Shown: piece after piece, positions 12,916 through 26,596 of the stretch
Numbering within the stretch: the stretch's first letter is position 1
Layout of the letters: each line of letters opens with the position of its first letter
Assembly: GCA_003640385.1 (NCBI GenBank)
Contig: RCAB01000258.1
Location: 7,047-71,046 of the forward strand
DNA length: 64,000 nt
Direction of reading: 5' to 3'
Source: Setaria digitata
Lineage: Eukaryota > Nematoda > Chromadorea > Rhabditida > Setariidae
Translations under genes and position numbers: made by a program
The notes under the pieces: generated by a model
What the model was told of the DNA's origin: nothing
The model's database searches: none
What the model saw: the letters and a program-made list of their open reading frames with translations, nothing else

Positions 12916-15900
12916 TTAAGCCCAACCGCCAGTTAATTTATGGAAAAGCTCTTCATTTAGTGTTTGATTCTGCTCCTTATTTCGTAAAGACAGAAAAATA
13001 TAACCACCAATGAATTCATGTGCAACCTGGAAAAATGACATAACAGAAATTCTAATCATTAGAATATGATTATCTGCGGGAAATTCATGTTTCTCTGCTA
13101 AAAATAAATTAGGTTTTGCAAAGCTACATTAATTTAAAGAAACTGTTAACCTTGCAATCAGCAGAAAGAGGTTTGAACTCAATATCTTCGTCCTCAAATT
13201 GTATCTGAAAAATTTTTTTTAAAGCTAAATTTTTAGAAAAGTGAAAGTTAGACGGATGAAATATTACTTGTTTTGATATTTATATCTATCTCATTGTTAC
13301 AGGTATAAATAATTAAAGCTGGATTACAAATTCAAATAAGTACAAAGGATAAACTTAAGATTGCGGTATCTATAATATGTATTTGAGAGGAAGGGGATTG
13401 TGACAATCAAAACCCACTTTTAAATGTCGGATTTCCCAGTTCACATGCCACTTTTTCATCGTTGAAAACCTCCATGTCTTTAAGCTTTCTCCCGTTTCCA
13501 TATTCATTCGCATTATTCGATTGAAGGCAATACCCATTAATTCCGATTTCCGACTATTTCTTAAAGGAGAAAACTATAGAATGAACGGATGACTTGAGAA
13601 AAACAAGAATAGGTGCAACATAGAAACCTGAATTTGCTAAAGCTACGGGATTTTATACAGAAGTTCAACCTGAAGCGCACGATAAAGTAATGAATGCCAT
13701 GCTCTGGTAGTGCTTCCCATGCTCGTATATATTGCAATTTCGCTTCTGTACTCGATAGATTCCGTACACTTGAATGTGCTTCGGCAATTCGCTGTTGAAG
13801 CTAAAATAATAAATTTATATTTTTGTAGTTTAAATTAGAAAAAAAAGATACTTAAATTTTTGCCGCAATATGTTGGATGTAAGAACATAAGGAAAAATAA
13901 AGAGTGTATATTCACAGAGGTGAAAGAGGCATATTATTTATCAGCTTACGACAATTTAAACTTTAAAATATAGTAGTTCAATATTAACTAAATACTCTGA
14001 TGTATAATTAAATAGAAATCACGTAGCATATCCAACAGTCCATTTATTTCTGATTCGTTTTACTCCACAAAATAGCGAATGAACTAATTTCTTTCAAATT
14101 ATAAAGCTATAAAATCTAGAAAGCCACTTACTGCTTGTCTTGAGCGAGCTCTTCGAGCATATCTCTGCGAAACAAATTCATCGACATTGAAATCTGGAGG
14201 CAACTCTACAGCGGGATGCTTTTTCAGCGCATTATTCTGCGTTCCTGCCACTGGAAAAAAGAAAAAAGATATATTCCTTACTTAAATTTATCCCGAAGGA
14301 AGTTTCAAGCTGTTCTCATATATTTAATTTTAATGATTTTAAAGTATTACCTACATCAATTTTCATAAAACATGAACAGCTGCTTATTGCTTATTTCAAA
14401 GACATATACAGTCCATAGGGGGAGTTAGGGAATTTAACATAAATTATGGAAGTAATAGTGCAAGTAGAAATAAATGAAGACCTCCTGACTGCATTTGCAG
14501 AAGTTTCTTGATAGAATCAACTTCTGTTTGATAAGTTGCATCAGCCATTGTTTTTCCACGTGAAGCAAGGCGGCATGCAGCCATCCAACGTGCATATTGA
14601 TGTTCCTGGAAAAAGCACACTTGGAACACATTTTTCCACTTAAATACACCAATAAATATTTCGAATTCGTGTGTTAATATTTAGAAAAAAATCCAGAAGG
14701 ATAAATTTTTCAACTTGAACTGGACCGATAAGCTTCGCCAGAAAACAATATGATTTTTATTAATGAATCTCGGATAAGATAAGGAATTTCAGCACGCGAA
14801 AAAAGAACTAGCCATCTCCACCCTTCTAAACTCTTTGTCTTACTCCTTGGCATATACTCACCGTGTCACATTTTAAAATCATTTCGGTCATGCCTTCACT
14901 ACTTGGTATAAGCAGTTTAATATGGAATTTTGCCTGTGACAATGACACATCTGGTGCTACTTCACAACCTGAAAAGCAGAATCCTCTACTTTGTTACTTT
15001 TACTTCAATGATAGTATAATGAAAATAACTAAAATGAAACACAAACTCAAGAACATCTTTAAAACTAAAAGCTATTGTGCAACAAATCAAAGTTTTCAAA
15101 AGCCTTAACTGTTTTGGATGGATAGTAGTTACTAGCATCTACTTTAAAAACACTCGCTCATAGATTAGTGGATTAGAAAATCATTTAAGCAGCCTCATTG
15201 AAGTGGAAAGTAAGAAGAAATTTTATCATTTTTTTTTTCTTGCAGATGTATGGAATGGCCAAAATTGATTAATGAACCTCTATTAAAATGGATGATTTAA
15301 CAATAAACCTTTGAGACTAAAATGTCCCATTGGTGGACCGTTGATGTCATTCGAATTCTGGTGCCAACTAAGGTGCAAATCTCGAAATGAAAAATATGCT
15401 CGTTTAAAGCCTTTGAATGCTATTTTTTTTGGCCTGAATCAAATTAGTAAGCAAATAAATAAGTTTGAAATTTCAAGGAAAATTTCAACCCAGTTAATTT
15501 AATATAACGAAAAAAAATAGTATACTGAAGCACAGTAAAACTCGTCAATCTTTTTTTCTTTTATATTCCTAATGCCGAATATTTTTGTATAAATGTTGAA
15601 TAGCAAATTACTGAAATTAAGGACATCATCAAGACCATTATTAATGCCGAGTTAGCAAGGAAATCTAGTTGTTAACCATTACTTCATATATTTGAGATAA
15701 TCGGCAAGTTCAGGAACTTGTGTAAGATCTGCCTTCCGATTGAAAGCCGCTGCATCCAAATTTTGTTCCTGAGAAAGACTCAATAAACAACTGACAAGTT
15801 GACTGAATAAAAAAAACAATAATGCTACAAAATTCATTTTTATAAAATAATCTTGAATTCGGAGAAAATATTAGCTTACAAGTTCATCGAGCAATAGATC

Positions 15901-18792
15901 GACATCATCTTTTTCTGGAGCTTCTGGTTCTGGCAAATCACGCTGTAGAGTAGCTTGTAGCTGTAAGTACGAGGAACTGTTAAATTCATAAATCACGTTT
16001 AAAAAATTTAAAGCCTTTCACATTTTTAATAGAATTTAAAAATAAACCTGCAGAGCAGCAAAAAGCATTGCCTCTTCCTCAGTATGATCGAATTCTTCTA
16101 GAAGAATGGACCATTTAGCTTGCTCGTACAGCTGATTGATACGTACCGGATCATACTATAAAGGGTTCAGGTAAAAATAATTTATACTGAAGGATGCCGC
16201 TTTATTTCTTTCTTTACAAAACTTATGGTTTAAATATACAATTTAAAAAATACTAAAGACATACCTTAGGATTTACGTCAAAAAATGACATGTATTTGAA
16301 TCTCAGCAGTACCATATCACCTTCAGCAATGCCTTGTTCCATAAGAGACCTATAAAATACAGTTACAAAGAAAAAAAAAAAAAAAACTCAGTGAGGAGTC
16401 AGTCCAAAAGTTCAATAACCTTTAACTATAAGTGAATTTAACAAAGGGCCATTCCAAATAGTGCCTACCAGCAACTAGTAAAAGAATATAAAAATATAAC
16501 AATAAAGTTTGGGTTGAGAAATCTTTGAAATTTAGCAAGTGTGATTATTTGAACCTCGACAAATATTAATAATAACCTTGACGAATCAAGCCAACCACGA
16601 TTGAGTGCTGCTTTTTCTACATAGTTCTGTGGCCTAAACACACTCATTTCCTTGTTTGGTATTATTCGCGGTGATTGTACAAGCGCCATATCGTATTGCT
16701 CATTTTCAAGTCCTTCACAAAACGAAACGGATGGCATGATAGGACTGCGTCCAATGGAACCACCATACTGAAAATATAAAGTACTTAAAAAAATTCGAAA
16801 AATAACCATTTTAATAATTAACTCTCATTAACCTTAAATATGTATATTTCTAATAAGATTTTTAAGAGATTTTTTTAACAACCATTAAAACAAAGGGTCA
16901 GATATTAAACTGACAAAAAGAAAAAAGAAAAATCAAAGGTAAAAAATAAACTTACAGCACCAGGACCAGGACTGACCCCACGTGGAACTGTTCCTGCACG
17001 TGGAAGTGAGCCAAGCTCACTGGCATTGAATATCTGACCACTTGTTGACAGTGCAGGACTTGTACCTCGACGAAGCGGTCGTGATAAATTGGAAGCGGAT
17101 GCACTGATTGGTTTCTGTCGTCGAAGGGTACCAGGACCAACTGATTCCTAAAAGACCATATATGAAGAGAAAAATTGCACATTTCAAACTTTAGATAATA
17201 TCGTATAATTTAAAAATTCAAAACAAAGTATCAACTAATTCCTTCCCAACTAATATATGCAGGATCATTTTTTTGCTGAAACATAGCATACCGCTTACTT
17301 CTAAGTGTGGCAGCTGTTGTGGACCAGCTTGATCCAACTCAAATCCAAGTCCTTTCCTGAGAAGTTCTGGCGGTATAAATCGTACCAGCGATAGTTCCTC
17401 GGAATATCTTATGCCTGGAATTTAAAATTTTCATCATAGAAATAAAAAGTTTTCGTTTTAGCTCAACAGATAATTCTATTTCCTGGTAGATAGAAAAGTA
17501 TTTAGTTCCATTCGAGTAAAACAAGGATATAAAAATACATATTAAAAAAACATTATAGCGGCTAACCGATTTCACGACAAAGCTGCTGCGTTGCACGGAC
17601 AATATTTACGGAAAAATCCAACCGTGCATCAATCATTTGTAGATCTGGTAATTGCACTCTAGAAATATACACTAATCAAACTATAATTTAAGCATTAAAT
17701 TCTCATCCTCGTATTAACGTTGTAAATTGTAGAGGGAAAACAAATTTTATTTCAATATAAAATTGCCAATTAAGATTGACTCTCATAAAACATCATTACA
17801 CACTTTCTTTATTGTTCAAATAATGTTTCGCAAGTTAGACATCTTCAAACTAGTCTATCTAGCACACCAACAGCATTTTATACTTAAACAATGACTTATA
17901 AAAGCAAACATTGCCAATTTGTGTTGAGGAGTAAATTCCAAGTTACAATTTGCAGTAACACCAATTTGATCCAATGTACTGCGTGTGTGTGTAAGCCAAC
18001 GCCTTTTTTCGGGCCACCAAAGCGCATGATCACTCCAATCTTTGCTCACATCTGCAACATTTTTTGTTAATTTGTATGAAAAAGCTAAATAATAATAATT
18101 TTGCAAGAAGGCATTTTATGCTGAATCATTTCATAAATTTCTTTGAGAAAAAAAGATTCTGCTCTATGATAAATAAGCCAACATCTTTATCAGCGATATC
18201 AATCACCGATTAATAAAGAACAAATATTTTAAGTTTCGGAAACCCGCTCACATTTCAGCATAATACGATTTAAATTATTCATTTTTTTTTTTTCATCAAT
18301 GAGAACAACTAAACAACTTTAGGTTGTTCTGTTTTTTTTGTTATTCAGTTGTTATAACTTGTTAACTGTTAAATGTATGCAATAAATTTCCAATAAATAA
18401 TTTAATTATTTATTGCCATTACTGTCTTGATTTATGTCGAATAGAATTAGCATATATGAGGGATTAAGTAATTTAAAAATAAAAAATACCTTACTTTCAA
18501 TCAAGAAAAAAAAAAACAAAACAAAACAAAAGAGTGGAAAATGCATTTATAATTTTGCTCATAAATGTGATTTGGTCTATCGTGAAAATTTAGTCTAAAC
18601 TAAACAATAAAAATAATATTATTTTTGAAAAATGAAAGACGAACCAACTTCATCGACCAGTCTAAGCATTAATCCACCAATATGCAATGAACCAGTGACA
18701 TATAAATTTCGCTGAATGTTTAAATCGGTAACTAAAATTGAAATTTGCCAACTACCATCAGTGGCAACATCATTATCCACAAGATGTGTCAT
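12916..18792 (-). CDS. unc-112: Kindlin / UNC-112 focal-adhesion FERM protein
   Basis: Eighteen exons, 5' to 3': 18792-18645, 18051-17910, 17658-17567, 17414-17299, 17147-16956, 16767-16577, 16349-16265, 16155-16048, 15960-15880, 15768-15683, 15433-15309, 14968-14862, 14605-14482, 14250-14132, 13800-13670, 13559-13418, 13204-13151 and 13026-12916. The sum is 717 aa, close to the family length. Kindlins bind integrin beta tails and the ILK-PINCH-parvin complex at muscle dense bodies and adhesion sites. Evidence includes [10 protein letters not shown] and FTPQHK in the N-terminal F0/F1 region, an F1-loop segment rich in Ser/Pro/Gly (exon 5), [15 protein letters not shown] and [11 protein letters not shown] in F2, and a PH insert (PKKIAFKGF...[16 protein letters not shown]). 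F3 carries [34 protein letters not shown] and a C-terminal FHKLTGGWA. Exon 16 uses an AAG acceptor. Confidence 0.95.
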
Positions 18793-18814
18793 TGCACTTC
18801 TTAAACTGAAATTT
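18793..18814 (-). promoter_or_regulatory. Putative spliced-leader acceptor of unc-112
   Basis: On the minus strand AAATTTCAG ends at 18806, 13 nt before the ATG at 18792. This leaves a very short 5' UTR, typical of a trans-spliced nematode mRNA. A cis-spliced non-coding exon further upstream is the alternative. Confidence 0.55.
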
Positions 18815-21305
18815 AATTAAAACTTACAAATGAAAAGGAAAAAAAAAAAAAAAAAAATTTTACTCGTTACAAACTTATTACTTGTCCATTTCAAATATTA
18901 ATATCAGTTGTTTCGCAATATAACGCTGATCACAAAAATGATGATGATAAAAATTATCAATAAGAAAAAAAAAAAAAAAAAAAGCCTTTAATGCATATTT
19001 CTTCTTTTTTTGTAATTATACTAACCTTTTTTTTTTTCAATTTTACCTTTCCCTCTTTCACCTTATAATTTAAAAAAAAAGAAAAAATACTAATTAATAA
19101 TGGATATAAGCAACATATGCGGCCACAATATTATTTAGCCTTAGCCATGTGACTGCACAGATGCCTAGCTTGCATCTTGCATGATTGTTGTTGCTATTTG
19201 CACTGCACAATTGCAATTATTCTTGCTTAACCTCCTCCGCAGTCTGTTTACAGCAATAACTAGCGTACACACATATAGAAGAGGTACAGACATAGACAGA
19301 AGCATAAAGTGTAGATTAGATTTAGCCGTAGATTTAGACCGGTGTGTGTGTGTGTGTGTGTNNTATGTGTGTGTATATTGGGGTGGAGAGGATGATGGAT
19401 ATATGAGGGGAGAACAGAAGGAGTAAATTAGGATGGTATTAAGAGAATGGGAAACAGAAGCTGTATCGATGTGAAGTGGAAATTATTAGCAGCACAAACT
19501 AACTAACCACTAACTAGAGCAAACAAAAAGCTTTTCAATTTACAACAATCATTTCATATCACTATGTAAAATTGAACTTGAAGAACTTAACTTGAACGAC
19601 GTTTCATCTAACTAGCTAGTACTATTACTTCTTTACAGTTTTTCACCTAATTACTACTGTTACTCTTTTTTTTTTTTTCTTTTTGAATTTTATACCACTG
19701 ATATTACTATTTTGATTGATAGGAATTTTAGTATGCAAAAATATATCTCTCCTTTCTAATCTGAAAAAAAAAAATGAAAAACAATAAGAGATTGTAATAT
19801 TACGGAGAATGTTTTCATAATTTCTCCTATGAAGATGATACTAAAAATTACAGTGCTGTATAATTATAATTAATGATTTTGATGTGGCTGAGAAAAAAAA
19901 AAAAAAAATCTTCGAATCAAACTTTTGTCAAATTGATTTAAATTGTTATCAGAAGAATAGCCTAATTTGGAGTGTTAATATAAAATTCAAGCAAGTAAAT
20001 ATTTATATTCCAGATTATTAAAGTTTATTTGCTTCAAAAAATTCCGGCTTAGTTTTTGGCTGGTTCAAAAGAATGAGTAATTCAATTCAAATCCATTCTC
20101 ATTGTACAAATTGAAAAATAAAAATCGATTCGTCGAGCATACACGAACACTGACCTTGGAACAAATCATATAAATGAAGAGAATCGATAAAATCAACAGA
20201 TCAAATTAGTTATTAAATGAAAGAATTATGATTCTTGCTATCATCAAAATATTCATAAATTTACCGATATATATCGAACAGATAGAAAAATTGCTTCAAA
20301 TAAGCAATATTATGAAAGTCTCTGAACTTTACTTGCGAAAACTATTGGGAAATTTTGATTAAATATTTATTGATAATATAAAGGCATCTAGAACACACAT
20401 GTGTTTCGAAATAACGCTTATAAAGGAATGCATGAAGTTTAAATCTTATCACATTTACTACTTTTACGACAACTGATCACTTTCCTTTTTATCAGCAGGA
20501 TCGACAATTTTTTATCACTTTCTGTAAACATTTTTCCAGTTGATAGTCACCGAGTTTTATCTTTAGATTTAAATCTATCAGCATCAAGTTCATCTTAGAT
20601 TTCCCTGATTGAACAGTCTCTTATAAAGAGAAAAAAAAAAAAAATAACATAAGGATAAAATAAATAAGTCAAGTAAACCATAATAAAAGCTTGTCGGTTG
20701 GTGATAACATCATCAGCAACAAATCTGAAAGCAGCTTTCATCCAGGAAAAATGAAGTGAAAAATTGGATTAAATTTCACTCAAGCAACAACTAATAGCAT
20801 TTAGAAGACGGAAATACAAAAAAAAATTTGGCAAATGAAAATGTATAACTTGAAAAAACCACATGGAAAACTGACATGTTGTTCTTGGCAAAGAATATAA
20901 ACATATAGAAAGTACTAGAAAATGAAAAGTGCCAAATTAAGGCCACAGAGAATATATGCATATATTTGAACAATTCAACTGAATAATCCAGGCTTGAATG
21001 CTAAGCTAGCATTCTTCAGACAACTCGATTTCTCAACATAATGGACATTGGTGGAGAGAAAAATTTCCAAAAGTGATTACTTCAATTTCCCAAATCCTAA
21101 CCGTCAAAAGAATTATGTGTAACGTTTGACTGTAATATTCTAAGATGCAGCAAAGAATAATTATTTGACAAGATTCACCTATAAAAGACCTGTAGTTATA
21201 ATTTTAAATATAGCAGAAACAGTAAACTAGCAGGATGTCTAATACAGAGAGAATTATGTACAGTACAAATAATCTATAAGTAAACGATAATATGCTGGAG
21301 ATTTT
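18815..21305. other. Intergenic region, kindlin 5' side to galectin 3' side
   Basis: No supported exon on either strand. It contains A/T homopolymers and a GT microsatellite at 19341-19375 interrupted by two Ns (19362-19363). It presumably holds the unc-112 promoter and the galectin 3' UTR. Confidence 0.55.
19341..19375. repeat. GT microsatellite with NN
   Basis: Alternating GT repeat broken by two undetermined bases at 19362-19363. The array length is therefore uncertain. Confidence 0.9.
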
Positions 21306-24300
21306 TTAGCGAAACTCAATCTTCTGCAGACTCAAGTCACCTCTTATAGTAATGCTTTCAACGTGAACCAATTTGGAAAATCCTCGGTAATTAAAATTGG
21401 CAAAATGACTGCTGTTAACCGTTATCTGAAACAAAGTACCCAAACTTTATATCTGAAATAAGACATTCAACATTTTGTATTAAGAATGTCGAAATGGAAA
21501 GTGGTCAAAACAAAAAAATAAATAATTGTCTGAGAAACGTCAATTACCCACTCAGGTTTAATCAGTCCTAAATTATGTGCAAATCTGAAAATGCAAAAGG
21601 GTATGAAATGTTATTTGTATATTACACACTGCACCATGAACTGTTTCACATTATGTTTTGGATATAATGAGAAATTAGAATGAAAAATTAGTCAAAATCT
21701 TGGACTGTATCGAAGAAAGAAAATGAGATACAATTTTGAAATTAAGCCATTTCTTAACAGAGCATTAATTTTAATGATGAGAGTGAGAACAAATTCGAAT
21801 TGGATGAAAAGTTTGTACCTCAGAGCTCTTTTGAAGTTATGAATTTCAATGAAATTATAATAGAGAATAAACTCACGGAAATGTGCTTTTCTTCAAAATA
21901 AAATACGATATCAAAAGTAATTCCGCGTCGAAAAGGAAAGGAGCACATTTCGCGTTCTTCCTTTTGCCATTTTCCATGCTGTGTACAGTTCCGTACTACT
22001 GCTTCCTGTTGAGAAAAAAAAAGTAACAACGTAAAATTGATGATTAAAAAAAACCATTACTCTATGTAAAAGAAATTTTTTTTTTATAATCAGGAGTTGT
22101 AAACAATAGACTTAGTTGCAAACATAAATGGAAGACACTAACAGGACAGGAACTCGTGATTTCAGCTAGATTTATGATCAAGAGTTGTAAATAATAGACA
22201 ATAGATTTGCGTATTACTCAGAACACAAACTTAAATTAACTCACCTTTTTGTCTCCCACAGAAAAATCGACTCGGAAATGAAAGAAATGTTCCGCTTGCG
22301 TCAAAAAATTAATGAAAAAGCGTTCAGCATTCATTAGCGGAGTGCCGGTTATCAGTACTTTTACACCGTGTGATAGCCTGTCTTTCAAACGCATTTCGAA
22401 AGGCATTTTCTGGAGTAAAAAAAAAAAAAGGAATATCAAAAGGGAAAAATATTGTGGAAAAAATTTTGGAGCAAGATGGAATTTAACAATTAAAAAGTGA
22501 CAGATGAGATCTGCTTTCTGACGAAAAACTTTAAACAAAATCATTAAAAACAACAAATACATGTAAAANAGGAATATCAAAAGGGAAAAATATTGTGGAA
22601 AAAATTTTGGGGCAAGATGGAATTTAACAATTAAAAAGTGACAGATGAGATTTGCTTTCTGACGAAAAACTTTAAACAAAATCATTAAAAACAACAAATA
22701 CATGTAAAATTTCATTCTGTAAACGTATTTCTACAGGAAATTACATACTAACCGGCTTTCGGGTGATATAGTTGATTGAAAGCTTCTCAGCTTTATCAAT
22801 AGCTTCCAGTTGTACGGAATTTCTAGCATTCTACAAGATTAAAAATTTCTTAAAAATGACGTATAAATAAAGTATGAAAAAGAACCGTGAAATATTTCCA
22901 TAAAAACTCGAGAAAACTGTAAAAAAAAATATCTTTATAAAGAAAAAAAGTTAGTAAAAAAGAATGACAAAAGAACTATTTCAATTTAGAATTAAGAAGT
23001 AATCACGCTAGAATAAAGTAAAATGTACTGATAAGAACTTTCTTCAAAAACTGATGGCAATCTTCGAAATTTACAGTGAGAATGGCAAGCATTTTTAAAT
23101 GAATAACGAAAATCAAATATAAAGGTACTAACAAGCAGCAATAAGTAAATGCATTTCTGGTGCGAATGAATTCAAATTTTTTGAAGAAATTTCAAATCCA
23201 AATATGTATTAATTCAATTTTTGTTTATAAACCATAAATATAAGCTACTACGCAAATACAGCCATTTCAGACCCTTTGGAATTACAAATTATTTTTAATC
23301 CGGCTAATTTTGCACATGATAAAAATAATATTGTAAAATAAAGGTAAAAAATAGCTTGGCTATAAACTAAAAGAAATAATACTAAAGTGACAACATTATT
23401 TACCCCGTAAGCGATCGCTGGTGATTTTTCACAGGATCTAGTCTACAACTACTATAATACCATAATGAACTTGTAAAAGCAGCAACGAAAATGATTACTG
23501 CTCAAAGAATCATTGAAATCGATCCAGTTCAGAATAGCCTATAATGAATAAAACAACAAAAAGAAAAAAAAAAAGGACAAAAGTTTTAGCAGATGAAATT
23601 TAAGGTGGAATGCAGAATATTACACATTCCCTTACTTAAAAGTAAATGTTTCACTTCCAACACACTATCATCGGAATTTATTTTGAACAAATAACAAATA
23701 TTCACTGTGCAAAGCACATAAGCCTTATAGCTAAAATGATAAAGTGTATATAGTTATTTGAAAAAAAAAGTCAAACTATAAATTGCTGCAAACATTTTTC
23801 TCTTTCTCAAATGCTTTTATAATTAGAAGAGTATTCTATTTAACTTTTAAACATCCGTGACAATTGGAAACGTGTATAGCTGCAATATTTGCTCTACCGG
23901 AAAATTTAAACTAAATTTTACTCACAGAGTTCAAGTGTTAATTTAGAATTCTCTTCTTTGAATGCAACATATTTTACGTAAAACAAACATTATATTTCGA
24001 GTTTATTTCAGCGTAATATTTTGAGACGAAAGCCTATATAGAGAGTTTAATATAGTCAATGTGTTAATGTCAAAGCAAATTATGAACAAAAATTACAAGA
24101 AAAAATTTAAGCAGAAGAATTTAAAAATTGTTTCAAAGAGAACGAAACAAATTAAAAAGATTTAAAAGTATATTTTGAATAAAGCTTTCAGCTTTAACAG
24201 CCAAAACAAACAGCTTAGACTTTACAATGTACAATGTGAGATTTAAGCGAATTCTATTATAAAGTTTATGAAGCCATACTATAGTGAATTAACTAAGCAT

Positions 24301-26063
24301 GAAATATAAAACTTTTATTTTAAAGCGACTGAATGGAAATAAGCGAGCATACAATCATTCGGAAGATCACATGACAATAGAACTACTTTCCTGCAAAAAT
24401 TATTGTTTTTCTATGTACCACAACATAAATAAACAGATATAAGTGAGACTATGCAAAAGAAGTCCCGGAAGTTTTACATAAACAAAACATGCCCAGAAGG
24501 CGTCAATGAAAATGCGCTATGCTAAAATAGGATTGAATAAAGACTAGCTTTTCATTTACCAAAAATTTTCTAGTGAATGCTGTAATTATTTCACATATAA
24601 AACAAGCAAGCTGATTTAATCTCATGCAAAATTATGAAAGAAATCGAATCAATTTTAAATAAATAAAAAACTTACATCAACTCCCTGATATTCAATCGTG
24701 CTGATTCGGACATTACCTCCTATATAAATTGCTTTTATATCAGAAATCGGTAACCTATGCAAATAATCACACAGATGACGACCATCCACAGCAATCTTTA
24801 AAAATTTCAATTATAGTGACAGTTTAAACTTAACATAAATATTAAAATGATGCCTATTTCGGGTAAGTCTGCTATCAATTCATCCTCAGAGTTCATTGAA
24901 ATGTTTTAGATTTATAAATTAATATGAAATCATATAATTCGAACTACGTTGTTCAATATTAAATATAACAGTGAGGACAGCATACATTAAAGTAGTTAGC
25001 GAGCACTAAGATACGCATTGAAAATTCAGCTCCTTCTTTGAAAACGTTATTGTAACGTTCTTCTACACCCCATCGGTTACCAATCAACGAATTTAACACA
25101 ATTTGCCGATCAGGTCGTGGACCAAACCTGATATAAATTTTTATTACAATTCTTAGTTTTTAAATAAAATTATTGAAGTTACCTTTTAACTGATGAAGAT
25201 TTTATGTTAATAATTTGGATAGTAAGGCAAGATATTTAAAATACCTTAAGACTGAAATATCTCAAATAATTTTAATCCTAAAACATGCATTATCTATGAT
25301 TAAATTTTCATTAGAGCTATATTTCAATGAATTTGATAATCCATGGCCTAAAAAAAAAAGATTTGCAAACTAAATTATTTTTCCTTTCTCAATCTTGCCG
25401 AACTGACCAATTATTCCATACTTACTGCTAACTACATCCAAATAAGCACTATATAATTTAGATGGCAATCAAATTCACAAAAACACATATTAAAATACTG
25501 AAAAAAAAAAAACNGATTTGCAAACTAAATTATTTTTCCTTTCTCAATCTTGCCGAACTGACCAATTATTCCATACTTACTGCTAACTACATCCAAATAA
25601 GCACTATATAATTTAGATGGCAATCAAATTCACAAAAACACATATTAAAATACTGAAAAAAAAAAAACTTGCCATGAACTACTGGTATCAAAACGTGGAT
25701 TGAAATGTAACGCTTTATCATCCTGATGATCACCTTGAATAAGTAAACCACAACAAAGATCAATTGCAAAACGTTTTTGTTGTGAATGATGTAAAACGGT
25801 TCCTTTGATGATGATGCCTCGGCCGGGAAATAAACCATTCGGTATTATTGCCATATATGGTATCACCTGAAATCTCATTTCATCTGTCAATTTTTATCAT
25901 TTTTTTCCTTTCCATTACTAACATTTACCATTTTTTTTTTTTTTTTCACTTTATACGGATGTTATATTTACGGAGTGCTAAAATTAAATAAGCATGAAAC
26001 GAATCAGGAAAAACTTACCGGATCACTTATAACGGTCAGTTTCGACGATGTTGTTGTCATCAT
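21306..26063 (-). CDS. Tandem-repeat galectin (two carbohydrate-recognition domains)
   Basis: Exons 26063-26019, 25866-25673, 25127-24986, 24795-24676, 22830-22753, 22409-22245, 22005-21877 and 21425-21306 give 330 aa in phase. Galectins bind beta-galactosides without a classical signal peptide. The N-terminal CRD has the full ligand set: H69, N71 and R73 (HFNPR), N92, W99, E102 and R104 (RWGVEER). The C-terminal CRD keeps N254, W261, E264 and R266 (KWQKEER), but the HxNPR segment reads H237-F-R-V-D, so the key Asn and Arg are replaced. It probably does not bind galactosides in the usual way. The last exon carries the conserved strand ITVNSSHFANFNYRG. Intron 2 has a GC donor (GCAAGT, 25672) and exon 4 an AAG acceptor. 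Introns 2 and 5 hold N-joined duplicates. Confidence 0.9.
22430..22710. repeat. Direct duplicate around single N at 22569
   Basis: About 139 bases at 22430-22568 recur at 22571-22710 with only scattered substitutions (for example GGAGCAAG versus GGGGCAAG, and ATCTGC versus ATTTGC). Both copies lie in galectin intron 5. The single N suggests two contig ends or two haplotypes placed side by side. Confidence 0.9.
25360..25668. repeat. Direct duplicate around single N at 25514
   Basis: A block of about 153 bases at 25360-25512 is repeated essentially unchanged at 25515-25668, inside galectin intron 2. It ends just before the GC donor of exon 2. It is a likely assembly join rather than biology. 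Confidence 0.9.
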
Positions 26064-26082
26064 GAAAATTGCCGCATTAACT
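26064..26082 (-). promoter_or_regulatory. Galectin leader acceptor and 5-codon uORF
   Basis: On the minus strand GTTTTAACAG ends at 26081 and leaves a 17-nt 5' UTR. Within it an ATG at 26077-26075 opens M-R-Q-F-S and stops at a TGA at 26062-26060 that overlaps the main start (ATGA arrangement). The acceptor is inferred. The uORF is directly visible. Confidence 0.5.
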
Positions 26083-26084
26083 GT

Positions 26085-26596
26085 TAAAACTTCCACCCTA
26101 TCTTACTGATAAGCAATCAGTCATCAGTCAAATGATAACAGCTAAACAGTGCAGGTGTGTTGTTGGAGGTGTGTTTTTTCTCGCACAAACTTTTACAGAC
26201 CATCAAGCGGCCTGTAATATATTTACGACATGACTATTTCATATTTCGTATTTGGCTAAATAAGTTTACTTTTATTACTGCTGGGCTCATAGTAATTACT
26301 AGTTCTTCCTCTTTTCGTCTCTTTTCTTTTCCTTTTTTCAGTCTCTCTGTCTTTCTTTTCTCTCTCTGTTTTTGTTTTCAGCTCTTCCGTTGCCATCTCT
26401 CGCTCTATCTTTCTCTTTTTAGCAATGTTATTAGTAAATTTTCAGGTATTTAAGTTTAAGTTTTAATGAAGTCTTCAACTGGAAAAAGCGCTTAGAAATT
26501 TATTAAATAATAATACACCATCAGTCATTTTGAAATGCACCGTTAACTATTTATCATTGTAATTTTGCTTTTAATTTAATTTTAATTTTAATTTAT
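26085..26596. promoter_or_regulatory. Divergent promoter region, galectin and mrps-11
   Basis: About 510 bases separate two head-to-head genes. The stretch is pyrimidine-rich (long CT-rich run at 26310-26420). No core element can be assigned by eye, but both promoters should lie here. Confidence 0.45.

Noticed and set aside
21543..21586. Minus-strand stretch reading FAHNLGLIKPEW after a TTTCAG, looking like a galectin exon
   Set aside because: It would need a different phase from exon 7 and opens onto a stop in the correct phase. Exon 7 joins exon 8 (21425) directly in phase 0 and gives the continuous conserved strand, so this is intronic.
22236..22715. 159-aa minus-strand frame with an internal repeat
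   Set aside because: The repeat is the N-joined duplicate at 22430-22710. Only 22245-22409 is a real galectin exon.
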